Source of the DNA: Patescibacteria group bacterium UBA6899
Lineage (GTDB): Bacteria; Patescibacteriota; Minisyncoccia; Phycocordibacterales; UBA6899
DNA length: 18,591 nucleotides
Assembly (NCBI GenBank): GCA_002451235.1
Contig: DKBN01000050.1
Coordinates: 1 to 18,591 of the forward strand
Direction: 5' to 3'
Part shown: positions 1-7,257 of the stretch, in pieces
How positions within the stretch are numbered: the stretch's first letter is position 1
How the letters are laid out: each line of letters starts with the position of its first letter
Translations under genes and position numbers: made by a program
Notes under the pieces: model-generated
What the model was told of the DNA's origin: nothing
Databases searched by the model: none
Seen by the model: only the letters and a program-made list of their open reading frames with translations

Positions 1-139
1 GACGTTCGATCGTGAGCGAGTCGGCGAAGAGGACCGATGCCGCGATGGCCTTCACTGCCGCGTTCTTCGCACCACCCACTGCGATCGTCCCTCCCAAGGT
101 CCGTTTCCCCACTGCACCCTCGATGCGAAAATATGACAT
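1..139 (-). CDS. murA: UDP-N-acetylglucosamine 1-carboxyvinyltransferase, N-terminal fragment (window edge)
   Basis: The first 46 codons are visible and the gene runs off the left edge. MurA transfers enolpyruvate from PEP to UDP-GlcNAc, the first committed step of peptidoglycan synthesis in the cytoplasm. The visible residues match the family N-terminus: an EG-x-x-x-G start, then the GGAKNAAVKAI block containing the conserved Lys-Asn pair (K25, N26) that contacts substrate, then the ADSLTI stretch. The ATG at 139 is chosen because a TATCAT -10 box lies exactly 6 nt upstream on the same strand, an arrangement shared by many genes here. It is divergent from priA. The identification rests on a short fragment, but the motif is very characteristic. 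Confidence 0.88.
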   Translation of the reverse strand, partial: MSYFRIEGAVGKRTLGGTIAVGGAKNAAVKAIAASVLFADSLTIER

Positions 140-145
140 GCGCAC

Positions 146-174
146 ATGATAACGGGAATGCGCCCCGGCGACAA
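146..174 (-). promoter_or_regulatory. murA promoter, leaderless type
   Basis: Read on the minus strand, the -35 is TTGTCG (169-174), the spacer is 17 bp, and the -10 is TATCAT (146-151). Six bases separate the -10 from the ATG at 139, so transcription is expected to begin at or within a base or two of the start codon. There is no Shine-Dalgarno sequence. Confidence 0.65.
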
Positions 175-198
175 ACCTTCCCTCCCCTGTGCTATCAT
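168..198 (+). promoter_or_regulatory. priA promoter, leaderless type, overlapping the murA -35
   Basis: The -10 is TATCAT (193-198) and lies 6 nt before the ATG at 205. A -35-like GCGACA (168-173) lies 19 bp upstream. The -35 occupies the same bases as the divergent murA -35, so polymerase could probably not load on both at once. Confidence 0.5.
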
Positions 199-204
199 GG
201 CCCT

Positions 205-2124
205 ATGTATGTCGTGACCGTCATCCCCATCTCCCGCGGGATCCCCCTCGACGAGCTCTCCTATTTCAGTGCTTCCGAACTCCCCCGGGGAGCGCTAGCG
301 AACGTTCCCCTCAAGGGGAGACGCATCCGTGCGATCGTCCTTTCCTCAGTTTCCGCCAAGGAAGCGAAGGCCGATATCAAATCTGCTGAATGGTCGCTGA
401 AGAAACTCGAGCAGGTGCAGTCGCGTCCCTTCTTCTCGCCGGAATTCATACGAGCGATCGAGACGACCAGTGCATATCACGCAGCGAGCATGGGCGCTAC
501 GCTCTTCAGTGTCGTTCCCCAGGCACTCTTTTCTCTCCCGCACGATAGCGAAACGTCGCAGTGCTCTGAACGAACCCCGAACGAGCGCGATATCTATCAC
601 GAGGAGATCGCGTTTCAGGATGTCGACGAAGAGCGGCTAGCGGCGTACAAGAGCCTTATTCGGGAGATGTTCGCGAAGGGTCTCTCCGTCTTCTTCATCC
701 TCCCTTCGCAACAGGATATCGAGCATGTCTACCAGTCGCTCGAGCGCGGCATCCGCGACTACACTTTCGTTCTCCACGGCGGACTCAGCGCGCGCGAACT
801 CAATAAGCGGTGGGAGAAAGCGACGAACGACGCGCACCCCGTCCTCGTCATCGCGACCGCATTCTTCCTCTCTCTTCCCCGCCACGATATCGGCGCCATC
901 ATCCTCGATAAAGAATCTTCGCATGCGTACAAGCTCTCCGCGCGCCCGTTCATCGATCTGAGGCATTTCGTGAACGCATACGCGGGTGAAATCCGCGCGC
1001 GCGTCATCTATGGCGACATCTTCCTTCGGGTTGAGACGCTCGCGCGCCACGAGAAGGGCGAGATCCATGCGCTCGCGAGGCCGAAGTTCCGCCTCCTTTC
1101 GACCGCGAAGCACGACGTTGTCGACATGCGCAAGACGGGAGAGCAGCCAGCGACCGGCCGTGTCGCCATCTATTCCCCCGAACTCGTCGACCTGATCGAA
1201 GAACATCGCGAACACGGTACACACCTCTTCGTCCTCGCAGTGCGGAAAGGATATGCCCCAATGACGGTATGCGGCGATTGCGGCACCGTCCTCGATTGCG
1301 TCCGCTGTAGCGCACCGATGGTGCTCCACGAGAAGAAACGCGGGAACGATGAGGAACCTGAACGGGTATTTCTTTGTCATCGTTGCGGCATGGAACGCGA
1401 CTCGGACGTTACCTGTGCGCATTGCGGCGGCTGGCGCATGGTTCCCCTGGGGATCGGGATCGAACAAGCGCATGAGGCGCTCAAGAAGCGGTATCCCGAT
1501 ATGCCGGTCTTTCGCCTCGATGGAGATTCGGTCTCGACGCATAAGGAAGCGCTCGAGCGGACACGCGAATTCTACGAAACGCCCGGAAGTGTTTTATTGG
1601 GGACAGAGATGGCACTCCCATATCTCACAGAACCGATCGAGTACAGCGCCATTCTTTCCGTCAACTCACTTCTTACCATCCCTGATTTTCGCATCACCGA
1701 GCGCATCTTCCGCCTTTTGCTCTCCATCCGCGCGAAGACAGAGCGCGCGATGCTGCTCCAGACCCGCGACGACCCGAAGGATGTCTTCTCTCTCGCGCTC
1801 TCCGGAAATATCGCAGAATTCTTCCGTGGCGAGATGGAGGAACGCAAGCGTTTCGACTATCCCCCGTTCAGCGTCTTCATCAAATTCACATTTGAGGGGA
1901 AGCAGGAGGACGGCGTGGCAGCGATGGAAACAGTGGAACACACCTTCTCGGATTTCCACCCAGTCGCTTTCCCCGCATTCATCGCGCGAACGAAGGGTAA
2001 ATATCGCATGCATGCGCTGCTTTCCATTCCGACCGAGAAATGGCCCGATGAAACCATCATCGCACGCATCAAGGCACTCCCCCCAGAGATCGTCGTCCGT
2101 ATCGATCCAGAGAGTGTGATCTAG
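205..2124 (+). CDS. priA: PriA-like primosomal protein N', helicase motifs degenerated
   Basis: A 639-aa protein in the PriA (replication restart helicase) family, somewhat shorter than the usual 700-plus. The N-terminal part resembles the DNA-binding domain. The zinc region is intact, with four CxxC pairs (C356/C359, C365/C368, C391/C394, C404/C407). The C-terminal half has family landmarks such as IPDFR followed by ER and later YPPF. The ATPase signatures are lost: no GxTGSGKT Walker A is present where it should fall (about residues 133-151), DEEH of motif II reads DKESSH (from D235), GTQMIAKG reads GTEMALPY, and the AGRAGR arginine-finger motif is replaced by an unrelated RAKTERA stretch. 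The start at 205 rather than 37 follows from the -10 box at 193-198 and from divergence with murA. It probably retains a structural or DNA/partner-binding role in restart; that part is inference. Confidence 0.8.
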   Translation: MYVVTVIPISRGIPLDELSYFSASELPRGALANVPLKGRRIRAIVLSSVSAKEAKADIKSAEWSLKKLEQVQSRPFFSPEFIRAIETTSAYHAASMGATLFSVVPQALFSLPHDSETSQCSERTPNERDIYHEEIAFQDVDEERLAAYKSLIREMFAKGLSVFFILPSQQDIEHVYQSLERGIRDYTFVLHGGLSARELNKRWEKATNDAHPVLVIATAFFLSLPRHDIGAIILDKESSHAYKLSARPFIDLRHFVNAYAGEIRARVIYGDIFLRVETLARHEKGEIHALARPKFRLLSTAKHDVVDMRKTGEQPATGRVAIYSPELVDLIEEHREHGTHLFVLAVRKGYAPMTVCGDCGTVLDCVRCSAPMVLHEKKRGNDEEPERVFLCHRCGMERDSDVTCAHCGGWRMVPLGIGIEQAHEALKKRYPDMPVFRLDGDSVSTHKEALERTREFYETPGSVLLGTEMALPYLTEPIEYSAILSVNSLLTIPDFRITERIFRLLLSIRAKTERAMLLQTRDDPKDVFSLALSGNIAEFFRGEMEERKRFDYPPFSVFIKFTFEGKQEDGVAAMETVEHTFSDFHPVAFPAFIARTKGKYRMHALLSIPTEKWPDETIIARIKALPPEIVVRIDPESVI

Positions 2125-2203
2125 CAGCTGTACCAGCCGTATTCACCATGAGGTATGTCCAGTGTGTTTGATGATCCAGTGCTCCGAGCGACCACTTCCT
2201 CAT

Positions 2204-2272
2204 CGTACCTTTATTGTCGTTCGACAATCATCTCGCATACCTAGTTCGTTGTCGAACGACAACGAAGGTACG
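2204..2272. repeat. Long inverted repeat containing two 14-bp near-palindromes
   Basis: The left arm 2204-2227 and right arm 2249-2272 are 24 nt each and complementary except at two positions, with a 21-nt loop. Each arm contains a near-palindrome of its own: TTGTCGTTCGACAA (2214-2227) and TTGTCGAACGACAA (2249-2262). Their centres are 35 bp apart. The nested symmetry fits a pair of operator sites for a dimeric regulator, a recombinase site, or a strong RNA hairpin. No T-run follows, so it is not a standard terminator for priA. The rest of 2125-2362 shows only a 9-bp outer inverted repeat: TTCCTCATC just left of the first arm and GATGAGGAA near 2318-2326. Confidence 0.75.
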
Positions 2273-2349
2273 GTAAGTCGCAAGAAGCTGGAAGGGGAAA
2301 TACGATATTGCGAAGTGATGAGGAATCCCTCCTCGTTCTCAGTATCTTA

Positions 2350-2355
2350 TATATA
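2350..2355 (+). promoter_or_regulatory. -10 box for the unknown 191-aa gene
   Basis: TATATA lies 7 nt before the GTG at 2363, the same geometry seen at other genes of the window. No convincing -35 was found. The paired palindromes lie about 80 bp upstream. Confidence 0.4.
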
Positions 2356-2362
2356 CCTGTCG

Positions 2363-2938
2363 GTGAAAACGGCTCAATTCCTACCATTTGAGGCGTTACG
2401 CTTGTCTCACCCAACGCACGCCGCCGCGGTCTTGCGAATTCGCGAAAACGGTGTAAAACGAAATGAGTCGTTCAACTTTGAGGAGCAAGCCATGATGGCG
2501 CACCATATGGCCGGGCTCTCTCATAAGAGCGCGGCATACGTAGTTTTGACCGGACTGAAACGTCTCGCCGCAGACGAGCGTCCGATCCTGCGTTGGAGAG
2601 GGATCTCGAGCGCGAAGAACGCATTCATTCGCGCGATGGAACATCTCCGCCAGAGCGCTCGCCGAAAAAACCTGCCGTTTCAAACTGACGTCGATGTGAT
2701 CCGCAAGATCTTAGAGGAGAACTCGATCCCGATCGCGCACCAGAGGATCGCCGGATTTCTCGAGGAACGGGGCTATATCGATTGGCATATTCGCCAGATC
2801 TCGCTTCGGAAGGTCAAGGATTTCGCCCCGGATGCGGCCGCGCTGGCCAAGGAGGTATTCCTTCGGCAAAAAGGCGGGGAGGTTATCCTCATCGTTACTG
2901 CGCTCGACGGTGCCAAGCAATTCCGGCTTTTCGTTTGA
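2363..2938 (+). CDS. Unrecognised basic protein, possible DNA-binding
   Basis: I do not recognise this 191-aa protein. The reading frame is open back to 2162, but the upstream part would run through the inverted repeat, so the GTG at 2363 just after TATATA is preferred. The middle (about residues 35-110) is rich in Ala, His, Arg and Lys and looks helical. Residues about 115-165 alternate short helices (IRKILEEN, IAGFLEERGYI, ISLRKVKDF) in a way that could be a helix-turn-helix or winged-helix fold. No signal peptide or membrane segment is evident. It is monocistronic, bounded by the palindromes upstream and an intrinsic terminator immediately downstream. An autoregulator bound to the palindromes is a reasonable guess, nothing more. 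Confidence 0.6.
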   Translation: MKTAQFLPFEALRLSHPTHAAAVLRIRENGVKRNESFNFEEQAMMAHHMAGLSHKSAAYVVLTGLKRLAADERPILRWRGISSAKNAFIRAMEHLRQSARRKNLPFQTDVDVIRKILEENSIPIAHQRIAGFLEERGYIDWHIRQISLRKVKDFAPDAAALAKEVFLRQKGGEVILIVTALDGAKQFRLFV

Positions 2939-2973
2939 ACCGCCTTAAGACTTCGATCTTAGGGCGGTTTTTT
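2939..2973 (+). terminator. Intrinsic terminator after the 191-aa gene
   Basis: The hairpin begins directly after the TGA. Arm ACCGCCTTAAGA (2939-2950) pairs with TCTTAGGGCGGT (2957-2968) with one wobble and a 6-nt loop, followed by a run of six T. It separates this gene from def. Confidence 0.9.
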
Positions 2974-2996
2974 CTCGCGTCTTAAGAGATTTTCTG

Positions 2997-3002
2997 TACA
3001 AT
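2997..3002 (+). promoter_or_regulatory. def-fmt -10 box, leaderless type
   Basis: TACAAT lies exactly 6 nt before the ATG of def and 24 nt after the preceding terminator. There is no Shine-Dalgarno sequence and no clear -35. Confidence 0.6.
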
Positions 3003-3008
3003 ATCGCT

Positions 3009-3581
3009 ATGCTGCTTATCACGCCGAAAGAGATCGTCCAAGAGGGGCATCCGGCCCTTCGAGAACATGCCGCGCCCGTTCAGGAGGATGAATTCGGGGG
3101 CAAGACCCTTGCGCGGATCATCTCGAACATGAAGCACGCCCTTGACGCATGCGACGACGGGGTCGCGATCGCCGCGCCGCAGATCGGGGTCTCGAAACAG
3201 ATCTTCATCGTCTCACGAAGAGCGTTCGAGCTTGAGGACAACCCCGAGCATGCGGAAAAAAGATCGGTATACGCCGATAAGGTCTTCATCAACCCGCGCA
3301 TCGTGAAAACATCGAAGAAGCGCATCTGGGTGCCCGAAGGATGCCTTTCCGTCCGCTGGCTCTACGGGAAAGTTCCGAGATACGACAAGGCGACCGTCGA
3401 GGCGCGCGACGAGCGCGGCAAGAGATTCACCTATGGCGCGTCCGGGCTACTCGCGCAGATCTTTCAGCATGAGACCGATCACCTCAAAGGTATCCTCTTC
3501 CTCGACACCGCGAAGGACATCGAGGAGATCCCGCCCGAAGATCTCGAAAAGCTCGAGAGACGCCGCACTGCCTCAGCATGA
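3009..3581 (+). CDS. def: Peptide deformylase
   Basis: A 190-aa cytoplasmic metalloenzyme that removes the formyl group from the N-terminal Met of nascent proteins. All three family motifs are present: GVAIAAPQ (motif I, with Ala where most members have Gly), EGCLS (motif II, metal-ligand Cys) and QHETDHL (motif III, two metal-ligand His and the catalytic Glu). An acidic and basic tail (IEEIPPEDLEKLERRR) follows the catalytic core. The start is set by the TACAAT box 6 nt upstream. The stop overlaps the start of fmt (ATGA), so the formylation and deformylation enzymes are translationally coupled. Confidence 0.95.
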   Translation: MLLITPKEIVQEGHPALREHAAPVQEDEFGGKTLARIISNMKHALDACDDGVAIAAPQIGVSKQIFIVSRRAFELEDNPEHAEKRSVYADKVFINPRIVKTSKKRIWVPEGCLSVRWLYGKVPRYDKATVEARDERGKRFTYGASGLLAQIFQHETDHLKGILFLDTAKDIEEIPPEDLEKLERRRTASA

Positions 3582-4438
3582 CCCCTCGTTTCGTCTTCTT
3601 CGGCACTCCGAAATTCGCCGCGATCGTGCTCGACGAGCTCGAAGAGGCTGGATACCCCCCTTCTTTGATTGTGACAGCGCCACCCAAACCCAAGGGCCGG
3701 CACCTCATCCTCACCCCTTCCGAGGTAGAAGAGTGGGCGAAAAAGCGCCAAGTGCCCGTCCTTGCGCCAGCGCGGGTGAAGGGAAACACGGAGCTGTTCG
3801 AGACTTTGAAACGCGCTGAAGCGGACGTCTTCATTGTCGCGGCATACGGCAAGATCCTCCCGCAAGAACTTCTTGACATTCCCCCTCATGGCACACTCAA
3901 CGTCCACCCGTCGATTCTTCCGAAATTTCGCGGACCTTCGCCGATCGAAAGCGCGATCCTCTCCGATGAGATTGGAACTGGGGTGACGATCATGCTTTTG
4001 GACGTCGAGCTCGATCACGGTGACATCCTCGCTCAGGAGGCGGCAGATATTGGATCGTGGCCGCCGAAGGCGAGCGAACTCGAAGAAACGCTTGCGCGCG
4101 GCGGCGGGAAGCTCCTCGCACGCATGCTTGCGCCATGGGTAGAGGGAAAGATCGTGTCGACCCCGCAGGATCATACCCTGGCGACCCACACGAAAAAGAT
4201 CTCAAAAGAGGATGGCCGGATCTCGATCTCGGATCCCGCAATGTTGAATCTGAAAAAAGTAAAGGCGTACGATCTATGGCCCGGCGCATGGATGATGGCG
4301 AAGAGCAATGGAAGCGAGAGGCGCATTAAGATCACCGAAGCACACATCGATGGCGACCAGTTCGTGATCGATCGCGTCATCCCTGAAGGCAAGAAGGAAA
4401 TGCCCTATGCGGACTTTTTGCGCGGCGCTAGTGCGTAA
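3578..4438 (+). CDS. fmt: Methionyl-tRNA formyltransferase
   Basis: A 286-aa enzyme that formylates Met-tRNA(fMet) with 10-formyl-THF before initiation. The N-terminal FFGTPKFA opening is typical. The formyltransferase core carries the catalytic Asn-His-Asp set: Asn and His in LNVHPSILPKFRG and Asp in DVELDHGDIL. A shorter C-terminal tRNA-binding domain follows (from about residue 200), making the protein about 30 aa below the usual 310-320. It overlaps def by 4 nt (ATGA). It ends only 3 bp from the end of the convergent cyclophilin gene, with no terminator visible between them. Confidence 0.95.
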   Translation: MTPRFVFFGTPKFAAIVLDELEEAGYPPSLIVTAPPKPKGRHLILTPSEVEEWAKKRQVPVLAPARVKGNTELFETLKRAEADVFIVAAYGKILPQELLDIPPHGTLNVHPSILPKFRGPSPIESAILSDEIGTGVTIMLLDVELDHGDILAQEAADIGSWPPKASELEETLARGGGKLLARMLAPWVEGKIVSTPQDHTLATHTKKISKEDGRISISDPAMLNLKKVKAYDLWPGAWMMAKSNGSERRIKITEAHIDGDQFVIDRVIPEGKKEMPYADFLRGASA

Positions 4439-4441
4439 TCG

Positions 4442-5089
4442 TCATTTGAGTGCTACCGAGCGAATGACAACCGGGAACTTCGGGTAACCGTTCGCATCCT
4501 TCTCGCGCGCCATGATCTTCTCCACCACGTCGATCCCGTCGGTTACGTTCCCGAACACAGTATATTTCCCCTCAAGCTGAGGCGCGCTCGTCGCCGTCAC
4601 AATGAAGAATTGACTGCTATTCGTGTCGGGCCGTCCGTTGTTAGCCATCACCATAACACCACGCATGATCTCTGCGTCGGTATTCTCGTCCTCGAAAACG
4701 TAGCCCGCGCCGCCCGTCCCCCAGAGACTGCGATCGTTCTCCCGCGAAAGCGGATCGCCACCTTGGAGCAGGACACCATCGACGACACGGTGGAAACGCG
4801 TGCCGTTGTAAAAACCGGAAGCGGATAGCTGCGCGAAGTTGCTCGACGCAATCGGAGCGTTGCGTCGGTCGAGGTGGATAGTGATGTCCCCGGCGCTGGT
4901 AGTGAGGACCACGCGCGAAAGCGCCACTTTCTTCTCAAGCGCAACGGACTCGATGAGCGCGGTCTGGTCATTATTCGCGAGATCGATGAGCCTGAGGATA
5001 AGCTGTGATGACACGATCACAGCGAACACGAAGATGCCCCAATATACGTAATCCTTGAACGAGAGCGGATGATAGCGCGGGTCGATCAT
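4442..5089 (-). CDS. Membrane-anchored cyclophilin-type peptidyl-prolyl isomerase
   Basis: A 215-aa protein. An N-terminal transmembrane segment (about residues 14-36) anchors a cyclophilin domain (about residues 58-215) outside the cytoplasm. Family motifs include FHRVVDGVLLQGGDP (catalytic Arg in FHR), SQFFIVTA, and FGNVTDGIDVVEKI. It would catalyse proline isomerisation during folding of exported proteins. It starts 3 nt after the stop of the hpf gene and is very likely co-transcribed with it. A second anchored cyclophilin lies at 13677-14312. Confidence 0.92.
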   Translation of the reverse strand: MIDPRYHPLSFKDYVYWGIFVFAVIVSSQLILRLIDLANNDQTALIESVALEKKVALSRVVLTTSAGDITIHLDRRNAPIASSNFAQLSASGFYNGTRFHRVVDGVLLQGGDPLSRENDRSLWGTGGAGYVFEDENTDAEIMRGVMVMANNGRPDTNSSQFFIVTATSAPQLEGKYTVFGNVTDGIDVVEKIMAREKDANGYPKFPVVIRSVALK

Positions 5090-5092
5090 ACG

Positions 5093-5452
5093 TCAGGAAC
5101 CTCGCACTTCCCTCTTGATCGTACGCGCCGAACGCTTCGCGACATCGCGCCGCTTGCCGCGGAATGAACGGACCTCGCGATCGATCTCATCCTTCATGAG
5201 ATCGATCGCCGCATAGAGGTCGTCGGCATGCGTCACGCTCCGATAATTCCTTTCGCGTGTGTGCAGATTGACCTCTGCAAAGAACATATCTCCCTTCTTG
5301 TGCTTCTTGCTGTCCATCCCCACCTCGACGCGCGCGGTAACGCTCGAATCCTTGGGATCGATGAGTCGTTCCAGCGTCTTCAGCTTCTTCTCGATGTAAT
5401 CTTCTATCGCCTGAGTATGCTCGGCATGCGTGACCTGAATGATCGTTCTCAT
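5093..5452 (-). CDS. hpf: Ribosome hibernation-promoting factor / RaiA family (short form)
   Basis: A 119-aa protein of the S30AE (sigma-54 modulation) family. The beta-alpha-beta core is seen as MRTIIQVTH, then a helix (AIEDYIEKKLKTLERL), a strand (VTARVEVGM), a strand (FAEVNLHTRE) and a helix (DDLYAAIDLMKDEIDREV). The tail is strongly basic. These proteins bind the 30S decoding region and block or dimerise ribosomes in slow growth. There is no long-form C-terminal domain. The frame is open further upstream, but the ATG at 5452 lies 6 nt after a TATACT box and has the canonical family start. It is upstream of and in one operon with the cyclophilin gene. Confidence 0.9.
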   Translation of the reverse strand: MRTIIQVTHAEHTQAIEDYIEKKLKTLERLIDPKDSSVTARVEVGMDSKKHKKGDMFFAEVNLHTRERNYRSVTHADDLYAAIDLMKDEIDREVRSFRGKRRDVAKRSARTIKREVRGS

Positions 5453-5458
5453 ATGCCC

Positions 5459-5464
5459 AGTATA
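5459..5464 (-). promoter_or_regulatory. hpf-cyclophilin operon -10 box, leaderless type
   Basis: On the minus strand TATACT sits 6 nt before the ATG at 5452. No good -35 match was found. It is divergent from the uppP promoter, and both fit within about 65 bp. Confidence 0.6.
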
Positions 5465-5480
5465 ACACACGGGAATGTCT

Positions 5481-5511
5481 TTGAGTGCGCGCCACCGAAG
5501 CGTGGTATACT
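5481..5511 (+). promoter_or_regulatory. uppP operon promoter, leaderless type
   Basis: TTGAGT (5481-5486), a 19-bp spacer, then TATACT (5506-5511). The ATG at 5519 follows after 7 nt, and another in-frame ATG at 5513 is too close to the -10 box to be inside the transcript. Confidence 0.6.
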
Positions 5512-5518
5512 CATGCCC

Positions 5519-6286
5519 ATGGACCCGTTCCAGGCGCTTATTTTCGGGATCGTCGAGGGGCTGTCGGAATTCCTCCCGATCTCGTCGACCGGGCATCTGA
5601 TGCTCACGCAACAGCTTCTTGGCATCCCCTCGAGCGAATTCGTCAAGACCTTTGAGATCGCGATCCAGCTCGGCGCCATCCTCGCCATTGTCGCACTCTA
5701 TCCCCGCCGGCTTCTTATGGAACGCGCGACCATACAACGCATCGCTACGGCGTTCGTCCCGACCGCTCTTTTGGGCACGCTTTTATATCCCATCATCAAA
5801 TCCGTCTTCCAAGAGGATGTATGGATCGTTCTCGTCTCGCTTTTTCTTGGAGGCGTTGTCCTCATCTTTTTTGAACGATTCACCGCCAATCGGCAGACAT
5901 GGACGACCACACAAATGCCATACACGACCGCTCTTTTGATCGGCATCTTCCAGTCGATCGCGTTCATCCCCGGCGTTTCCCGTTCCGGAGCGACCATCGT
6001 CGGTTCGATGCTGCTTGGTATGGAGAAGACCGAGGCGGTGGAGTTTTCGTTCCTCCTCGCAGTTCCTACCATGGCTGCCGCGACGGGATATGACACACTC
6101 AAACATATCAATGCGTTCACGGCGGCGAACCTACTGCCCCTTTTCATCGGCTTCATCACATCGTTCGTCGTCGCGATGGTCGCGGTGAAATACTTTCTTA
6201 AGTTCGTTTCGACGCATTCGTTCGCATCATTCGGGGCATATCGCGTTGTGCTCGCACTCCTGATGGCAGCGATCTTTTATCTATGA
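5519..6286 (+). CDS. uppP: Undecaprenyl-diphosphate phosphatase
   Basis: A 255-aa polytopic membrane enzyme of the BacA/UppP family. It dephosphorylates undecaprenyl diphosphate so the lipid carrier can be reused for peptidoglycan and other surface polymers. Two signature motifs are clear: EGLSEFLPISSTGHLML near the N-terminus and PGVSRSGATIVGSMLLGM in the middle, containing the catalytic Glu and Arg/Ser residues. Several hydrophobic segments follow to the C-terminus. The start at 5519 fits the promoter geometry. Its stop overlaps the start of the next gene (ATGA), making it the first gene of a three-gene envelope operon. Confidence 0.95.
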   Translation: MDPFQALIFGIVEGLSEFLPISSTGHLMLTQQLLGIPSSEFVKTFEIAIQLGAILAIVALYPRRLLMERATIQRIATAFVPTALLGTLLYPIIKSVFQEDVWIVLVSLFLGGVVLIFFERFTANRQTWTTTQMPYTTALLIGIFQSIAFIPGVSRSGATIVGSMLLGMEKTEAVEFSFLLAVPTMAAATGYDTLKHINAFTAANLLPLFIGFITSFVVAMVAVKYFLKFVSTHSFASFGAYRVVLALLMAAIFYL

Positions 6287-7251
6287 ACTCGACGACCCCG
6301 CTCTCGCGCATCGCTCTCGGATTCGCCGTCGCGGCCCTCCTCTCCGTCATCCTTCTTTCCCTTGTCAGCGGGAACTTTGGCCGGCGTCCCACCTCGATTC
6401 TGGTGATAGATTTTGCCTCCTGCAAGAATGCGGGGTATCCGATCGCCCAAAGCATGCCTGAGATCTGCCGAGCACCGAACGGCAGGGTGTTCGTGAACGT
6501 CGCTCAATCTCCTGAAACGGTCACCCAGCAGCCTCCGCCTATCGTGGTCACGGCTCCGGCTGAAGGAGCGTACGTCGCGGACCCGACGATGATCAAGGGG
6601 TATGCCCGCGGCACGTGGTATTTCGAAGCATCGTTCCCAGTCGAGATCGAGGACGGCAACGATACCGTGATCGCAAGAGGCCCGGCACAGGCACAGAGCG
6701 ATTGGATGACCGAAGAATACGTTCCTTTCTCTGTCTCGCTCGCGTGGAGCGGCACTCCGAAGACCGACTCCGGCGTCATCATCTTGAAGAAGGACAATCC
6801 ATCGGGCGATCCGGAACGCGACGAGCAGATATCGCTTCCCGTAAGCTTCGCGAAGACCGCGGGCACACTCCGCATCAACGTCTTCTTCCCGAATCAGATG
6901 GAAGGAAGTTCCAGCGATTGTCGCGTCGTCTTCCCCGTTGTGCGCGAGATCCCCGCGACCACTTCCGTCGCAACCGCGGCGATCAAAGAGCTCCTCAAGG
7001 GACCGACTACTGAGGAGAAGGCTCAGGGGTTCTCGACGCTTATCCCCGATGGGACAGTCCTTCATCGGATCACGCTCGCAAGCGGCATAGCCACCGCCGA
7101 CTTTTCGCCGGCGCTCACCCAAGGAATGGCCGGAAGCTGCCGCGTGAGTGCGATCCACGCGCAGATCGAAGAAACGCTCCGGCAATTCCCCGCGATCAAA
7201 CAGAGTGCCATCTCCGTGGAAGGAAGAACCGAGGATATCCTCCAGCCATAA
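6283..7251 (+). CDS. Anchored Gmad2 and GerMN domain protein
   Basis: A 322-aa protein with an N-terminal membrane segment (about residues 9-29) and an extracytoplasmic remainder. Residues about 85-175 look like the Gmad2 immunoglobulin-like domain (IVVTAPAEGAYV, then IKGYARGTWYFEASFPV, ending VPFSVSLAW). Residues about 195-315 look like a GerMN domain (LRINVFFPNQ, then ATAAIKELLKGPTTEEKA, ending in a LRQFPAIKQSAISVEG segment). Both domains were first named in spore-germination proteins but occur widely in non-sporulating Gram-positive and CPR bacteria, where they are thought to act at the cell wall. Translational coupling to uppP supports an envelope role. Assignment is by pattern only. Confidence 0.82.
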   Translation: MNSTTPLSRIALGFAVAALLSVILLSLVSGNFGRRPTSILVIDFASCKNAGYPIAQSMPEICRAPNGRVFVNVAQSPETVTQQPPPIVVTAPAEGAYVADPTMIKGYARGTWYFEASFPVEIEDGNDTVIARGPAQAQSDWMTEEYVPFSVSLAWSGTPKTDSGVIILKKDNPSGDPERDEQISLPVSFAKTAGTLRINVFFPNQMEGSSSDCRVVFPVVREIPATTSVATAAIKELLKGPTTEEKAQGFSTLIPDGTVLHRITLASGIATADFSPALTQGMAGSCRVSAIHAQIEETLRQFPAIKQSAISVEGRTEDILQP

Positions 7252-7257
7252 GAACAT

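Noticed and set aside
637..1542. Minus-strand 301-codon open frame opposite priA
   Set aside because: It is antisense to clear PriA-family coding sequence, with composition expected from the complement of high-GC codons and no recognisable domain.
2162..2362. N-terminal extension of the 191-aa gene (67 extra codons)
   Set aside because: The extension would translate the inverted repeat and low-complexity sequence, and the -10 box at 2350-2355 places the transcript start after it.
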